NCBI GenBank assembly: GCA_008123405.1
Contig: VSSA01000003.1
Location: forward strand, 310,001-374,000
Length of the DNA stretch: 64,000 bases
Origin: Nocardioides sp. BGMRC 2183
GTDB taxonomy: Bacteria > Actinomycetota > Actinomycetes > Propionibacteriales > Nocardioidaceae
Reading direction: 5' to 3'
Shown: piece after piece, positions 51,253 to 61,000 of the stretch
Position numbering within the stretch: position 1 is the first letter of the stretch
How the letters are laid out: each line of letters opens with the position of its first letter
Made by a program: the position numbers and the translations under genes
Notes under the pieces: model-generated
Database searches by the model: none
The model's input: the letters and a program-made list of their open reading frames with translations, nothing else
What the model was told of the DNA's origin: nothing

Positions 51253-51274
51253 CCGGGAGCCGTTCACCTCCCGG
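51253..51274. terminator. Hairpin after the SigK operon
   Basis: CCGGGAG pairs with CTCCCGG around an 8-base loop, 29 bases after the DUF1295 stop. No T-tract follows. Probable end of the operon. Confidence 0.45.
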
Positions 51275-51301
51275 TGGCCGCCCTGCTCTAGCCTGCGCAC
51301 C

Positions 51302-52054
51302 GTGAGCAACGAAGACCTCCTGCGCCTGGCAACCGTCGACAACTTCCGCGACGTGGCCGGCGACGGCTACGCCACCACCGACGGTGGCCGGGTGCGCACC
51401 GGCGTCTTCTTCCGCTCCAACGAGCTGCGCCTCTCCGGCGCCGACCTGGAGACGCTCACCGCGCTCGGACTGACCGCGATCATCGACCTCCGCTCGCAGG
51501 GCGAGATCGACCGCCACCCCGACCCCGAGGTCCCCGGCGCCACCTGGCTGCACTACGACCTGTTCGGCATCCCGATGGAGCGGGTTGCGGCGGTGCAGAC
51601 CGTCGATGACGCCGAGGAGATCATGCACACCGTCTACCGCGGGTTCGTCGACGACCCGCACAGCCGCGACCACCTCGGCGGCGTACTGCGCCAGTTGGCA
51701 GGCGGCGGCAAGCAGCTCTTCCACTGCACCGCCGGCAAGGACCGCACCGGCTGGACGGCCGCACTGCTGCTGCACATCGCCGGTGTCGACGACGCCACCA
51801 TCGCCAGCGACTACCTGCTCACCAACGCCCGGAGCGCTGCCAGCCGCGCTCGGCTGAGGGCGACGATCGTCGACGCGGCCGGCCCCGAGCGAGCCAAGGT
51901 GTTCGAGCCCACGCTGATCGCCGACATCAGCTTCCTGCGCGCGGCCAGCGACGCCGTGGAGGCGTCGTACGGCGACCGCGACAGCTACCTGCGCGAGGGC
52001 CTCGGCCTCGACGACGAGGTGCTCGGCCGGCTGCGCGCCCTGCTCCGCGACTGA
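51302..52054 (+). CDS. Tyrosine/lipid phosphatase of the PtpB family
   Basis: 250 residues. The P-loop HCTAGKDRTGW with nucleophile Cys142 and the N-terminal NFRDVAG...VRTGVFFRSNELRLSGADLETLTALGLTAIIDLRS match the PtpB/Y_phosphatase3 family, whose members dephosphorylate phosphotyrosine and phosphoinositides. GTG 51302 is preceded by TAGCCT about 8 bases upstream and no ribosome site, so the mRNA may be leaderless. No signal peptide. Substrate unknown. Confidence 0.92.
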   Translation: MSNEDLLRLATVDNFRDVAGDGYATTDGGRVRTGVFFRSNELRLSGADLETLTALGLTAIIDLRSQGEIDRHPDPEVPGATWLHYDLFGIPMERVAAVQTVDDAEEIMHTVYRGFVDDPHSRDHLGGVLRQLAGGGKQLFHCTAGKDRTGWTAALLLHIAGVDDATIASDYLLTNARSAASRARLRATIVDAAGPERAKVFEPTLIADISFLRAASDAVEASYGDRDSYLREGLGLDDEVLGRLRALLRD

Positions 52055-52077
52055 TCGGACTCAGCGATCGATCAGAC

Positions 52078-54372
52078 TCAGCGGCTTCGCACGATCCGCC
52101 GGCGCCGGTCGTCGCGACGGCGCAGGTCACGCCCGAGCCGCCGATCCCCGTGGTAGAGGATCGCGTCCCAGTCGACCTCACGCACCAGGTCGTCGTCATT
52201 GCGGGGCGGGGCAGGCTTGGCGACCGGCACGAAGAGCCAGTTCACGACGCCCATCACCATGTCCACCAGCGAGTTGCCGACGCCGATGTAGGCCCGGATG
52301 GCCCACGCGGCGAGGACCGCGTTGAAGGCGGCGAAGGCGAGGTTGCCCCAGTTCTCGTGCTGATAGCTGCGCCAGACGGTGATCAGCGAGTAGATGACGA
52401 TCAGGTAAGGCACCAGCACGTGCAGCCCGGGCGCGGCGGTGCGGTTGCGCACCTTCGGCGTCCGGGCGAACGGGATCTTCTCGCCGGTGAACGCCTGCTG
52501 GATCGACTTGAGCACGCCGGCCAGGTTGACCGGCAACAGCACCAGGTTGAACCCGTAGATCCGGAAGACGTCACTGGCGCGGTGGCCGCAGAGCCGCAGG
52601 TCGCTGGCCATCGCCAGGAAGTAGGGCAGCGCGGCGCCGACCACCAGCGGACTGAGCAGGCGGCCGTCGTAGGGGTAGAAGAGGATGAAGACCAGCGCGA
52701 AGCTGGCCCAGGCGATCGAGGCCATGTAGTTGAGCCGCTGGGTGAACTCACCCATCCGGATCGGGCGCCCCTCCCGCGCCCGTGGCCCGCGCTGCGCCCA
52801 GAACTTGGGGAAGATCAGCAGGCCGCCGTTGGCCCACCGGCGCCGCTGCACCACCAGTGATCCGTAGTCCGGGGGCGTCGCGGAGTAGCTGAGCCGCTCG
52901 GGATAGTTGATCAGGCGCCACCCGGCCGCGGCGATGTCGACGGAGGACTCGGTGTCCTCGATGACGGTGCGGTCCTGGATGTAGGTGCGGACCTCGTGGC
53001 CGCCGACGGTCTCGACCTGCACGATGTCCTCCAGCGCCCGCCGCCGGATCACCGCGTTGGCGCCCACCCAGAACGTCGCCCCGTGGTAGGTCATCCCCTG
53101 GTGCAGGATGTGCTGGATGTCGGTGGTCGCGCCGGCCACCCGCTCGATCCGGGTCGGCGCCCCGCGATAGGAGGAGTACGGCGTCTGCGTGATCGCGACG
53201 TCCAGGTTCTCCTCCTGCTCCAGGAAGTAGACCAGGCGTAGGCAGTAGTCGCGCAGCAGCTGCGAGTCGGCATCCAGCGTGAGCAGATACTCCGGGTCCG
53301 GGAAGTGCAGGTCCCCGTCCTCGCCGTCCTGGTCGGCCTCGAGGCGCACCAGCATGGTGCCGTCGGCGGTCTCGGTGGGCCGCCAGGTGCCGCCCATCAA
53401 CCCCAGGTAGGAGTTGATGTTCATCGCCTTGTTGGCCTCCTGGGAGAGCGAGGCGTAGCGCTTGCGCTCGAAGCTGTCCATCCGCGCCGCGAAGATCCAC
53501 AGCAGCCGACGCAGCAGCTCCCGTGCCCGCTCGGCGGCCATCCGGCCGTCCTGGTCGATCGCCGCCTCCAGGCCCAGCAGGCTCAGCCGCAGCTCACTGG
53601 CCAGCGACATCAGTACCTGGTCGACGAAGAACTCCGAGACGTGGTCGGAGATGACCTCCTCCTCGGCCATCTGCTCCAGCCACTCCGCGGAGGCCAGGTA
53701 GATCGCGGCCGCGTCCTCGAGGCACTCGGCCGGTGCGATCTCGCAGGAGCGCAGCCGCTGGTCCCACTTGTCGAAGGTCGCTCGAGCGCGCTGGTACGGC
53801 GCCGCCAGCCGCTCCTCGATCTCCGCACCCAGCGCCCGGGTGGCCTCCAGCTTGGCCAGGACGTCGGGGTCGGTCGGGAACGGCGGGTCGTCGATGAGCA
53901 GCACCACCCGCAGATCCGGATACTCCTGCAGCGCCGCGCTCCACAACGTCAGCCGGACGATGTCCGGCTCCTCGGCGTAGGACGGGATCAGCACCGTCAT
54001 CGGTGCCCCGGTCTCGGTGAAGTGTGCGTCGAGCAGCCCGCGCGGCACCCGTCGGTGGGATCGGAACCGCTTGAGCGCCCCCTGCCGGGCGGTCAGGTAC
54101 ATCAGGGCGGAGAAGGTGAGGGCGGTGACCACCAGCAGGTAGGAGATCGCCTCCATGGTGAACCGGAAGCCACCGACGTCGTTGAGGAAGTGCCGCACGA
54201 TGGTCGAGATGACGTAGGCGACCCAGCAGAGCACGGTGACCGTGATCCCGATCCGACCCCAGGTCAGCTTCGCGGTGCTGGGGATCAGGTGCACGATCGG
54301 CATCGGCTCCGAGCGTCGTTCGGCACCCCACTGCCGGCGCCGTCGTGCGACGGCGGGAGCACTGGTGTTCAC
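52078..54372 (-). CDS. Family 2 glycosyltransferase, cellulose-synthase-like
   Basis: Membrane protein of 764 residues. Two N-terminal helices (~35-95), a large cytosolic GT2 domain (MTVLIPSYAEEPDIVRLTLWSAALQEYP; LLTLDADSQLL with DxD; EDTESSVDIAAAGW; QRRRWANGG as the processive QxxRW motif) and four or five C-terminal helices. A long alpha-helical insertion (~200-330) separates the nucleotide-binding strand from the DAD motif. It should build and export a beta-linked polysaccharide. Start GTG 54372 with GGGGG upstream. It is divergent from a secreted GH18 protein with which it may form a synthesis/trimming pair. Confidence 0.88.
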   Translation of the reverse strand: MNTSAPAVARRRRQWGAERRSEPMPIVHLIPSTAKLTWGRIGITVTVLCWVAYVISTIVRHFLNDVGGFRFTMEAISYLLVVTALTFSALMYLTARQGALKRFRSHRRVPRGLLDAHFTETGAPMTVLIPSYAEEPDIVRLTLWSAALQEYPDLRVVLLIDDPPFPTDPDVLAKLEATRALGAEIEERLAAPYQRARATFDKWDQRLRSCEIAPAECLEDAAAIYLASAEWLEQMAEEEVISDHVSEFFVDQVLMSLASELRLSLLGLEAAIDQDGRMAAERARELLRRLLWIFAARMDSFERKRYASLSQEANKAMNINSYLGLMGGTWRPTETADGTMLVRLEADQDGEDGDLHFPDPEYLLTLDADSQLLRDYCLRLVYFLEQEENLDVAITQTPYSSYRGAPTRIERVAGATTDIQHILHQGMTYHGATFWVGANAVIRRRALEDIVQVETVGGHEVRTYIQDRTVIEDTESSVDIAAAGWRLINYPERLSYSATPPDYGSLVVQRRRWANGGLLIFPKFWAQRGPRAREGRPIRMGEFTQRLNYMASIAWASFALVFILFYPYDGRLLSPLVVGAALPYFLAMASDLRLCGHRASDVFRIYGFNLVLLPVNLAGVLKSIQQAFTGEKIPFARTPKVRNRTAAPGLHVLVPYLIVIYSLITVWRSYQHENWGNLAFAAFNAVLAAWAIRAYIGVGNSLVDMVMGVVNWLFVPVAKPAPPRNDDDLVREVDWDAILYHGDRRLGRDLRRRDDRRRRIVRSR

Positions 54373-54473
54373 GAATCCCCCTGATTTCGGTGACGACGGC
54401 GCACTACTCCGTAGGGTAGTGCCCGAACGGTTCATGGGGACCGGGTTCGGTGATCGTGAGGGGGAACCGACGG

Positions 54474-56006
54474 ATGTCACTGGTGGCAGGTCGTCGCCTC
54501 TCGTTCCGACGCCTCGGCGTCGTGCTGCTCGTCGCTGCCGGGGTGGTCTTCGGGTCGCTGCGCGGATGGCAGTGGTTCGAGGACTCCCGCGTGGCGGTCC
54601 CCGAGGACTCCTGGTTCGCCGGGTACGTCGACGTGACCGCGACCCCCCAACTGGCCTTCGAAGAGCCGACCTCGGGCGCGGGGCCCAACGCCGTGCTGGC
54701 CTTCGTGGTGGCCGACCCCGACGATGCGTGCGAGCCGTCCTGGGGCGGCTTCTACGACCTGGCCGGCGCCGGCGAGGACCTCGACCTGGATCGGCGGATC
54801 GCCCGGCTGCGCCAGCTCGGCGGCGTCCCGATCGTCTCGTTCGGCGGCCAGGCCAACACCGAGCTGGCGGTTGCCTGCGAGGAGACCGACGCGCTCTACG
54901 AGGCCTATCGCGAGGTGGCGCTGCGCTACCAGGTGGGCGTGCTCGACCTCGACATCGAGGGCGAGGCGCTCACCGACAGCGCAGCACACCAGCGGCGCGC
55001 CGAGGCGCTGGCCCGGCTGCAGGACGAGGAGGACGTGGCCGTGTGGCTGACCGTCCCGGGAGCGCCGCACGGGCTGCCCGACGACGTCCTCGGGCTGATC
55101 AGCGCGACCCTCGACGGCGGGGTCGACCTGGCCGGCGTCAACGTGATGACGATGAACTACGCGGAGTCCAAGGACGCCGACCAGTCCATGGCCGAGGCGT
55201 CGATCGAGACGCTGGAGAGCACCCACGAGCAGCTCGACCGGATCTACGCCGAGCGGGAGGAGCGCAAGACCACCGCCCAGCTGTGGCGGATGATCGGCGC
55301 GACCCCGATGCTCGGCCAGAACGATGTGGCCGGCGAGATCTTCGACCTCGATGACGCCGAGCAGCTGAAGCAGTTCGCCGCCGATCACGAGCTGGGCCGG
55401 CTCTCGATGTGGTCACTCAACCGGGACCGTTCGTGCAGCGACAACTGGCCCGACGTCACCGTGGTCTCCGACTCCTGCAGTGGCCTGGACCAGGAGGCCG
55501 GCGCCTTCGCCGCCGTGCTCGGCGCCGACGTCGAGGGTGCGCCCGACCCGGACGCCACCACGCAGCCCACCCAGAACCCGACCGAGATCCCCTCCGACGA
55601 CCCGGCCACCAGCCCGTACCAGATCTGGAACGAGGAGCAGGTCTACCTCGAGGGCGAGCGCGTCGTCTGGCACCAGAACGTGTACGTCGCCCGCTGGTGG
55701 ACCAGTGGCGACGTCCCCGACGATCCGACCGTGGCCGAGGGCGCCTCGGCCTGGCAGCTGCTCGGGCCGGTGCTGCCCGGCGAGACCCCCGAGCCGAGCC
55801 CCACGGTGCCGGCCGGCACGTTCCCCGAGTGGCGCGCAGGAGCCGTGTACACGAAGGGCGATCGGGTGCAGCTCGGCGACACCGCCTTCGAGGCTCAGTG
55901 GTGGAACCAGGGGGTCAGCCCGGATGCCCCGTCCACCCGCGAGGAGCCCTCCCCGTGGCGGCCGCTGACCAGCAAGGAGATCGCCGAGGGCGGCTCCGGG
56001 GGCTGA
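54474..56006 (+). CDS. Secreted GH18 (chitinase-like) protein with two CBM5/12-type modules
   Basis: 510 residues. Signal anchor/peptide (~10-35), GH18 barrel (~45-345) with the catalytic motif Asp158-Leu-Asp160-Ile-Glu162 and NVMTMNYAES, and two chitin-binding-like modules near 381-430 (YQIWNEEQVYLEGERVVW) and 448-495 (EWRAGAVYTKGDRVQLGDTAFEAQWW) joined by Thr/Pro linkers. It is expected to cut beta-1,4-GlcNAc-type polymers. ATG 54474 with GAGGGGG upstream; GTG 54450 is an alternative. Its neighbour across the divergent promoter is a polysaccharide synthase, so it may process the exported polymer rather than digest external chitin. Confidence 0.88.
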   Translation: MSLVAGRRLSFRRLGVVLLVAAGVVFGSLRGWQWFEDSRVAVPEDSWFAGYVDVTATPQLAFEEPTSGAGPNAVLAFVVADPDDACEPSWGGFYDLAGAGEDLDLDRRIARLRQLGGVPIVSFGGQANTELAVACEETDALYEAYREVALRYQVGVLDLDIEGEALTDSAAHQRRAEALARLQDEEDVAVWLTVPGAPHGLPDDVLGLISATLDGGVDLAGVNVMTMNYAESKDADQSMAEASIETLESTHEQLDRIYAEREERKTTAQLWRMIGATPMLGQNDVAGEIFDLDDAEQLKQFAADHELGRLSMWSLNRDRSCSDNWPDVTVVSDSCSGLDQEAGAFAAVLGADVEGAPDPDATTQPTQNPTEIPSDDPATSPYQIWNEEQVYLEGERVVWHQNVYVARWWTSGDVPDDPTVAEGASAWQLLGPVLPGETPEPSPTVPAGTFPEWRAGAVYTKGDRVQLGDTAFEAQWWNQGVSPDAPSTREEPSPWRPLTSKEIAEGGSGG

Positions 56007-56012
56007 GCCTGT

Positions 56013-57314
56013 TCAGCTCTCGTCCTGGCCCTCCTGGGGCCGGGGACGCTCGGCGGTGTCGTCGCCGGGCGGGTGTACCGGACCGCCCACGCGTCGTACC
56101 GCACTGGGGATCTGGCGGGAGCGGGAGGCCCGTCGTTGCGCACCCTTGGCCGGCGGACCCGCCTGTGGGCCGCCGGCCCCGCCCGGCTGACGGAGCCGCT
56201 CGAGCTCGGCGAGGTCCATCGGTTGGGTCGGCTCGTCGGCGGCTTCGGGGCGTGGCGGCTGACCGGGGATGTGTTGCTTGATGACCTCTTCGGTCTTCGG
56301 GTCCAGCACGATCGCGTGGGTGTCGCCGTCGCGGCCCTCGAACCGCACCGCGACCGTCTCGAACCCCTTGTGTCGCTGCATCTGCGCATACATCGCGTAG
56401 GCCCGCCGGTCGGCCTCGGTGAGGTCGACCGCGTCGGTGAACGGGGTGAGCAGGGCGCGGGGCCAGAGCCGACGGGCGAGCACCACGTTGACCTCGATGC
56501 CGAGCACACCCATGATCGCGCCGACGTACAGCAGCGCCATCAGGCCGAGGACCACGGCGAACGTCTCGTTCATGTTGTTGCCGCGGGCGCTGCCGATCAC
56601 GTTGGTGACGTATTCGGTGCCGATCCACTGCAGGAACTGCCACATCACCGCGATCGTGTAGCCGCCGGGCGCCGCGTTGACCACGTTCTGCCGGATCGCG
56701 CGCGCCGCCGCCATCCGCAGCAGCACGGTCAGCAGCGAGCCGAGGATCAGCACGGTCAGCGCGCGGACCACCCAGTGGAACCAGCTGTAGTTCGACAGGC
56801 TGCCGACCAGCTCGGTCTCGGTGAGCACCGCCGACCCGACCGAGATGGTGAGGATCGCGGTGCCGGCGACGGCCAGGATGAAGACGCTGTTGATCCGGGT
56901 CATCACCGGGTGCGGGCGGCTGTTGCGCGGCACCGCCCAGGCTGCGGACTGCACGTTCTGCAGCGCCAGGCCGAGCCCGATCGCACCGTAGAGGGCGCCG
57001 AGGGCACCGATGATCACACCGCCGGTGGAGCCCTGGATCCCCTCCGGGCGGCCGAGTTGGTCGCCGATGATCGGGAACTGGCCGAGCGCGGAGTCGATCA
57101 CCGATTCCTGCAGGTCGGGACGCCCCTCGAGGATGAAGCCGAAGATCGAGGTGGCGAGCAGCAGCAGCGGGAAGATCGCGAGGAACGCGTAGAAGGTGAG
57201 GATCGCCGCGAGGTAGTTGCCCTGGTCGTCGAAGAACTTGTAGATGACCGCGAGCGGGAAGCCGAAGACCGACCGGCGGCGTTGCCCCCGGTCGAGATTT
57301 CCTACGACACCCAC
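56013..57314 (-). CDS. YihY/BrkB-family membrane protein
   Basis: 433 residues, six membrane helices (first: YLAAILTFYAFLAIFPLLLLATSIFGFIL). Conserved MALLYVGAIMGVLGIEVNVVLARRLWPRALL ends the membrane part; the C-terminal ~150 residues are soluble and Arg/Pro-rich, with a stretch (RFEGRDGDTHAIVLDPKTEEVIKQHI) unlike most family members. Earlier annotation as ribonuclease BN is known to be wrong; function is unknown. GTG start at 57314. Ends 6 bases from the convergent GH18 gene. Confidence 0.9.
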   Translation of the reverse strand: MGVVGNLDRGQRRRSVFGFPLAVIYKFFDDQGNYLAAILTFYAFLAIFPLLLLATSIFGFILEGRPDLQESVIDSALGQFPIIGDQLGRPEGIQGSTGGVIIGALGALYGAIGLGLALQNVQSAAWAVPRNSRPHPVMTRINSVFILAVAGTAILTISVGSAVLTETELVGSLSNYSWFHWVVRALTVLILGSLLTVLLRMAAARAIRQNVVNAAPGGYTIAVMWQFLQWIGTEYVTNVIGSARGNNMNETFAVVLGLMALLYVGAIMGVLGIEVNVVLARRLWPRALLTPFTDAVDLTEADRRAYAMYAQMQRHKGFETVAVRFEGRDGDTHAIVLDPKTEEVIKQHIPGQPPRPEAADEPTQPMDLAELERLRQPGGAGGPQAGPPAKGAQRRASRSRQIPSAVRRVGGPVHPPGDDTAERPRPQEGQDES

Positions 57315-57374
57315 GAGGGCAACCTATCCGCCGCACCCTCGCCGATCGCGCACCCGGGCCGCTGGCGCGGATGG

Positions 57375-57767
57375 TCAGGACCACACCGTGCGAACGTCCT
57401 CGAAGCTCCGGATCTCCGCGTCCTGGGTAACCAGCGCGACTCCCTCCAACTGTGCTTGGGCAACCAACATCCGGTCGAAGGGGTCGCGATGACTCCATAT
57501 GAGGGTCCCTGCCCGCGCCATGTGGGCCGCGGTCAGCGGCAGTTCGGAGGCCTGCAGTTGGCGGGACAACCGACCCCAGCCGTCGAGGATGCTCCGCCCT
57601 CCAGCGATCTTGCCCAGCCGCACCTTCGTCGCGATCTCGAAGGTCGACGCAGCGGAGATGAGTCGCTCAGGCGCGGACTCCAACCGGCGCCGCATCGCAG
57701 GAGTCGCGCGCGGGCTGTCGACAGCCAGCCAGAGCAACACGTGGGTGTCGAGCAAGAGGCCGGTCAT
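57375..57767 (-). CDS. PIN-domain toxin (VapC-like)
   Basis: 130 residues with the PIN acidic residues: LLLDTHVLLWL (Asp), FEIATKVRLGK (Glu) and DPFDRMLVAQA (two Asp). It should be an Mg-dependent RNase that cuts tRNA or rRNA when free. ATG 57767 overlaps the antitoxin stop (ATGA), the typical order antitoxin-toxin. Complete and apparently intact. Confidence 0.92.
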   Translation of the reverse strand: MTGLLLDTHVLLWLAVDSPRATPAMRRRLESAPERLISAASTFEIATKVRLGKIAGGRSILDGWGRLSRQLQASELPLTAAHMARAGTLIWSHRDPFDRMLVAQAQLEGVALVTQDAEIRSFEDVRTVWS

Positions 57768-58000
57768 ACCTCAGTGCGCCCCTCCCAGGCGCTGAGTTCC
57801 TCCTCCGGGAGCGGCGCGAAGAAGTCGTCGTCGACCACCAGGTCGAAGCCGCCGAAGACTAGGTCAACCTTGCGCACGGGAGTCAGTTCGGCGACCGGCT
57901 TCCCCGCCCGGGCGATCACGATCGCCTCGCCCGCCTCGACCCGCTTGAGGAGCTCGGAGAGGCGGGTCTTCGCCTCCTGGACGTTGACCGTTGTCCTCAT
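57764..58000 (-). CDS. Phd/YefM-type antitoxin
   Basis: 78 residues. N-terminal Phd DNA-binding fold (TTVNVQEAKTRLSELLKRVEAGEAIVIARAGKPVAELTPV), C-terminal acidic toxin-binding tail (VDDDFFAPLPEEELSAWEG). It should neutralise the PIN toxin and repress its own promoter, perhaps through the palindrome 20 bases upstream. Confidence 0.92.
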   Translation of the reverse strand: MRTTVNVQEAKTRLSELLKRVEAGEAIVIARAGKPVAELTPVRKVDLVFGGFDLVVDDDFFAPLPEEELSAWEGRTEV

Positions 58001-58019
58001 GTCTCCACGGTAGCCGGCA

Positions 58020-58059
58020 TCGGTCGGGTTGACCAGACTGATCTGGTCAACCCGACCGA
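58020..58059. terminator. Perfect 18-bp stem hairpin between phosphoesterase and toxin-antitoxin genes
   Basis: TCGGTCGGGTTGACCAGA (58020-58037), loop CTGA, and exact complement (58042-58059). It follows the stop of the large phosphoesterase gene by 24 bases and precedes the antitoxin start by 20. It may terminate the first transcript or be the operator of the toxin-antitoxin pair. Confidence 0.6.
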
Positions 58060-58083
58060 CCCGGGGGCGGACTCGAGCCAGAG

Positions 58084-61000
58084 TCAGCGCCGCAACACCC
58101 GCACCACCACCGCACTGGAGGTGGAGCCCTCGACCGCGGCGCTGCCGGCGTAGACCGCCGTCAGCCGGTGGCGGCCGGGAGCCAGTCGGCGGATCCGCAC
58201 CTTCGCCGTGCCGTCGACCAGTCGGGCAGTGCCGACCACCCGGGCACCCTCGCGGATCTGCACCGTGCCGGTCGGGGTGAGTCCGGTCGCGGCGACGGTC
58301 ACGGTGACCACCGCCCGCTGCTTCCGCTTGACCCGTGCCGGCGCCTTCGCCCGCGTCGTCGACCCGGCCTTCGCGACCAGCACCGATGCGGAGGTGGCCG
58401 AGCCGGGCGAGCGCCCGGTCGCGGTCGCGGTGACCTGCACCCGCAGGCTGGTCCGGATGTCAGCCTTTCCGACCTGGTACGTCGACGCGGTGGCCCCGTC
58501 GATCGGCGCACCGTCCCGCAGCCACTGGTAGGTGAGCTCGACGTCGTCGACGTCCCAGATGCCGGGGTCGGCGCTCAGCGTCTCCCCGACCTCCGGGGAG
58601 CCGGCGATGCTCGGACTGGTGGTCGCCTCGGGCGCGTCGTCGGCGGTGACGGTGACCCGAACGGTGGTCTCCGCTCCGGCGACCCGCTCGTCGCCGCCGT
58701 AGACCACGGTCAGGTCGTGGTCGCCCGGCTGCAGGCCGGCCGGCACGGTGAGGGTGGCCGCGCCGTCCTCCAGCGTGGCAGTGGCCAGCTCCTCGTCGCC
58801 GTCGCGGATCGTCAGCTCACCGGTCGCCTCCGGGCCGTCCCCGACCTCGACTTCGACATCGACATCGACGTCCTCGCCGTATCCGACCGTCACCGGATCC
58901 ACGGTGAGGGTGGGGTCGACGGCTCCGGCGGTGGCGAACACGGCGGGTGCCGACACCGCCTTGCCCCCACCCGCGCTCCGGGCGCTGACCATCCAGCCGT
59001 GGGTCGACTCGGTGGGCAGACCCTCCCAGGTCACGCTGGCGACCTCGCCGGAGGCAACGGTGTCGGTGCCGATCCGCTCGCCGGGAAGGTAGGCCGCGAA
59101 CGTCTCGGTGACCAGGGTGGTGGTCCGACTGTTCAGGTCGACCGGGAGCACCATGGTGTCCTCGTGGCCGCTGTAGCGCGGCTGCTGGTCGCCGGCGACG
59201 TCGTACTCGGTCGCGCCGAGCGCGTCGAGATGCGGGGAGTAGGTGTCGACACTCATCGTGCCGCGCTCGACGTCGAACTGCAGCAGCCGGAGGAAGCTCG
59301 CCCCGAACCGCAACCGCTCCTCGGGTGCGTGGTCGACCACGCCGTCGCCGTCGAGGTCGCCGTCCAGGCCGAGCTCCCCGGCAGTGACCGTGTAGGCCTG
59401 ATAGTCGGCGAGCAGCTCAACGACTCCGTTGGACATGGTCACCCCCACTCCCTTCTTGACGTTCGTGGCGACGCCGTGACGGTGGCCGGCCAGCACCAGG
59501 AACACGTTGGGGTTCTTTTCGACGAGCAGCTTGTAGAGCGCCGAGCCGTCACCCATGTAGGCACCGCCACGACCGTCGGCCTCGGTGGAGGGTTGGAGGT
59601 AGTCGTGGGTCAGCACGATGGCGTTGCGGTCGGCGTAGCGCTTCAAGATCCCGTCGGCCCAGTCCGCCTCCTCGCGGGTGACGCCGTAGGACATGCCGAT
59701 CCCGACGAAGTCCAGGCCGCCGGCGGAGAAGAGGACGTAGTTGTTCTGGTTGTCGCCCTCCTTCCAGGGGCCGCCGTAGGAGCCGCTCTCGCCCCAGGCC
59801 TGGCCGGCCGCCTGGTAGCGGTCGGGGCCGAAGTAGTCGTTGAACCGCGACTCCGCCCCGGTCTCGGTGCCGCGCTGGTTGTCGTGGTTGCCGGCCACGA
59901 CCTGGCTGACCACGCCGGCGTCGTCGAGCACCTTCTGGAACCCGCTGGCCTGCTCGAACTCGTTGCGTGCCTGCTCCGCGAGCTCGTTGAGCCCGGTGTC
60001 GGGGTTGACCGCGCCGACCGCGTCGACGTCGTTGATGTTGTTCTCGATGATGTCGCCGGTGTGCGCGACATAGGAGACCTTGCGCTCCTCGGCATTGCGC
60101 GCGAGCCACTGGGTGGTGTCGCGGTAGGCGGCCTGCCAGATCGCCTGCTCCTCGGCCGTCATCGCGTCGGAGTCTTCGGTGACGCCGTCGAAGTCGTTGT
60201 ACGTGCCGCCCGCTGCGCCCTCGGAGAGGTACTGCGTGTCCGTGTAGTGCGCCAGTGAGAAGTCGTACGTCGACGGGTCGTCGAGCCGGTTCGTGTCGGG
60301 GTCCGGCTGGTCGAGGTCATCGGCGAACGGGTCCTCGCCGGTGACCAGGACGTGCACGGTGCCGTCGTCGACCAGGCCGAGAGGCACGGTCGTGGTGAGC
60401 ATGGTGTCGGTCTCGACCGCGCCGCGGGCGCTGGTCTGCACGACCCACTCCCGCCGCGCCGTGTCCCAGACCCGCAGCACCACGGTCCGCTCGGGGTCGA
60501 CGAGGCCCTGCCACCGCAGCACCGGCGCGACGTCGACCTCGCCCACCTCGACGTCGTAGCGCTGGAAGGTGATCTCGGTCGAGGCCGGGGACTCCAGCGC
60601 ACCGTCGGTCAGCGGGGCGATGGAGGCGGCATCGACGGACTCCTCGCCCTCGACCGCGAGGGTGGTGGGGATGTTGTCGGCGACACCGGCGAACGCGGTG
60701 CTCGGCGCGATCACCTCGGCTTCGGAGAAGGTGGCCGTGACGCCGTTCCCGCCGGGCGTCGTGACCCGGGCGGAGAGCTCGACGTCGGAGCCGAGACCGG
60801 TGGTCCCGTCGAGCGGCGCGAGCTCGGTCGGCTCGGCCGGGATGCCCGCGTTCTGGAACGCCAGGCGCCTGGTGGCGGTGTTGCCGACGGCGTCGGTGAC
60901 GGCCACCCGGATCACGTGGCGCCCAGGCGCCAGCCCCGGACCGACCGGGTCGCCAAGGGCCAGCGGCTCGCCGTCCAGGGTGATCTCGGGGTCGCCGGCC

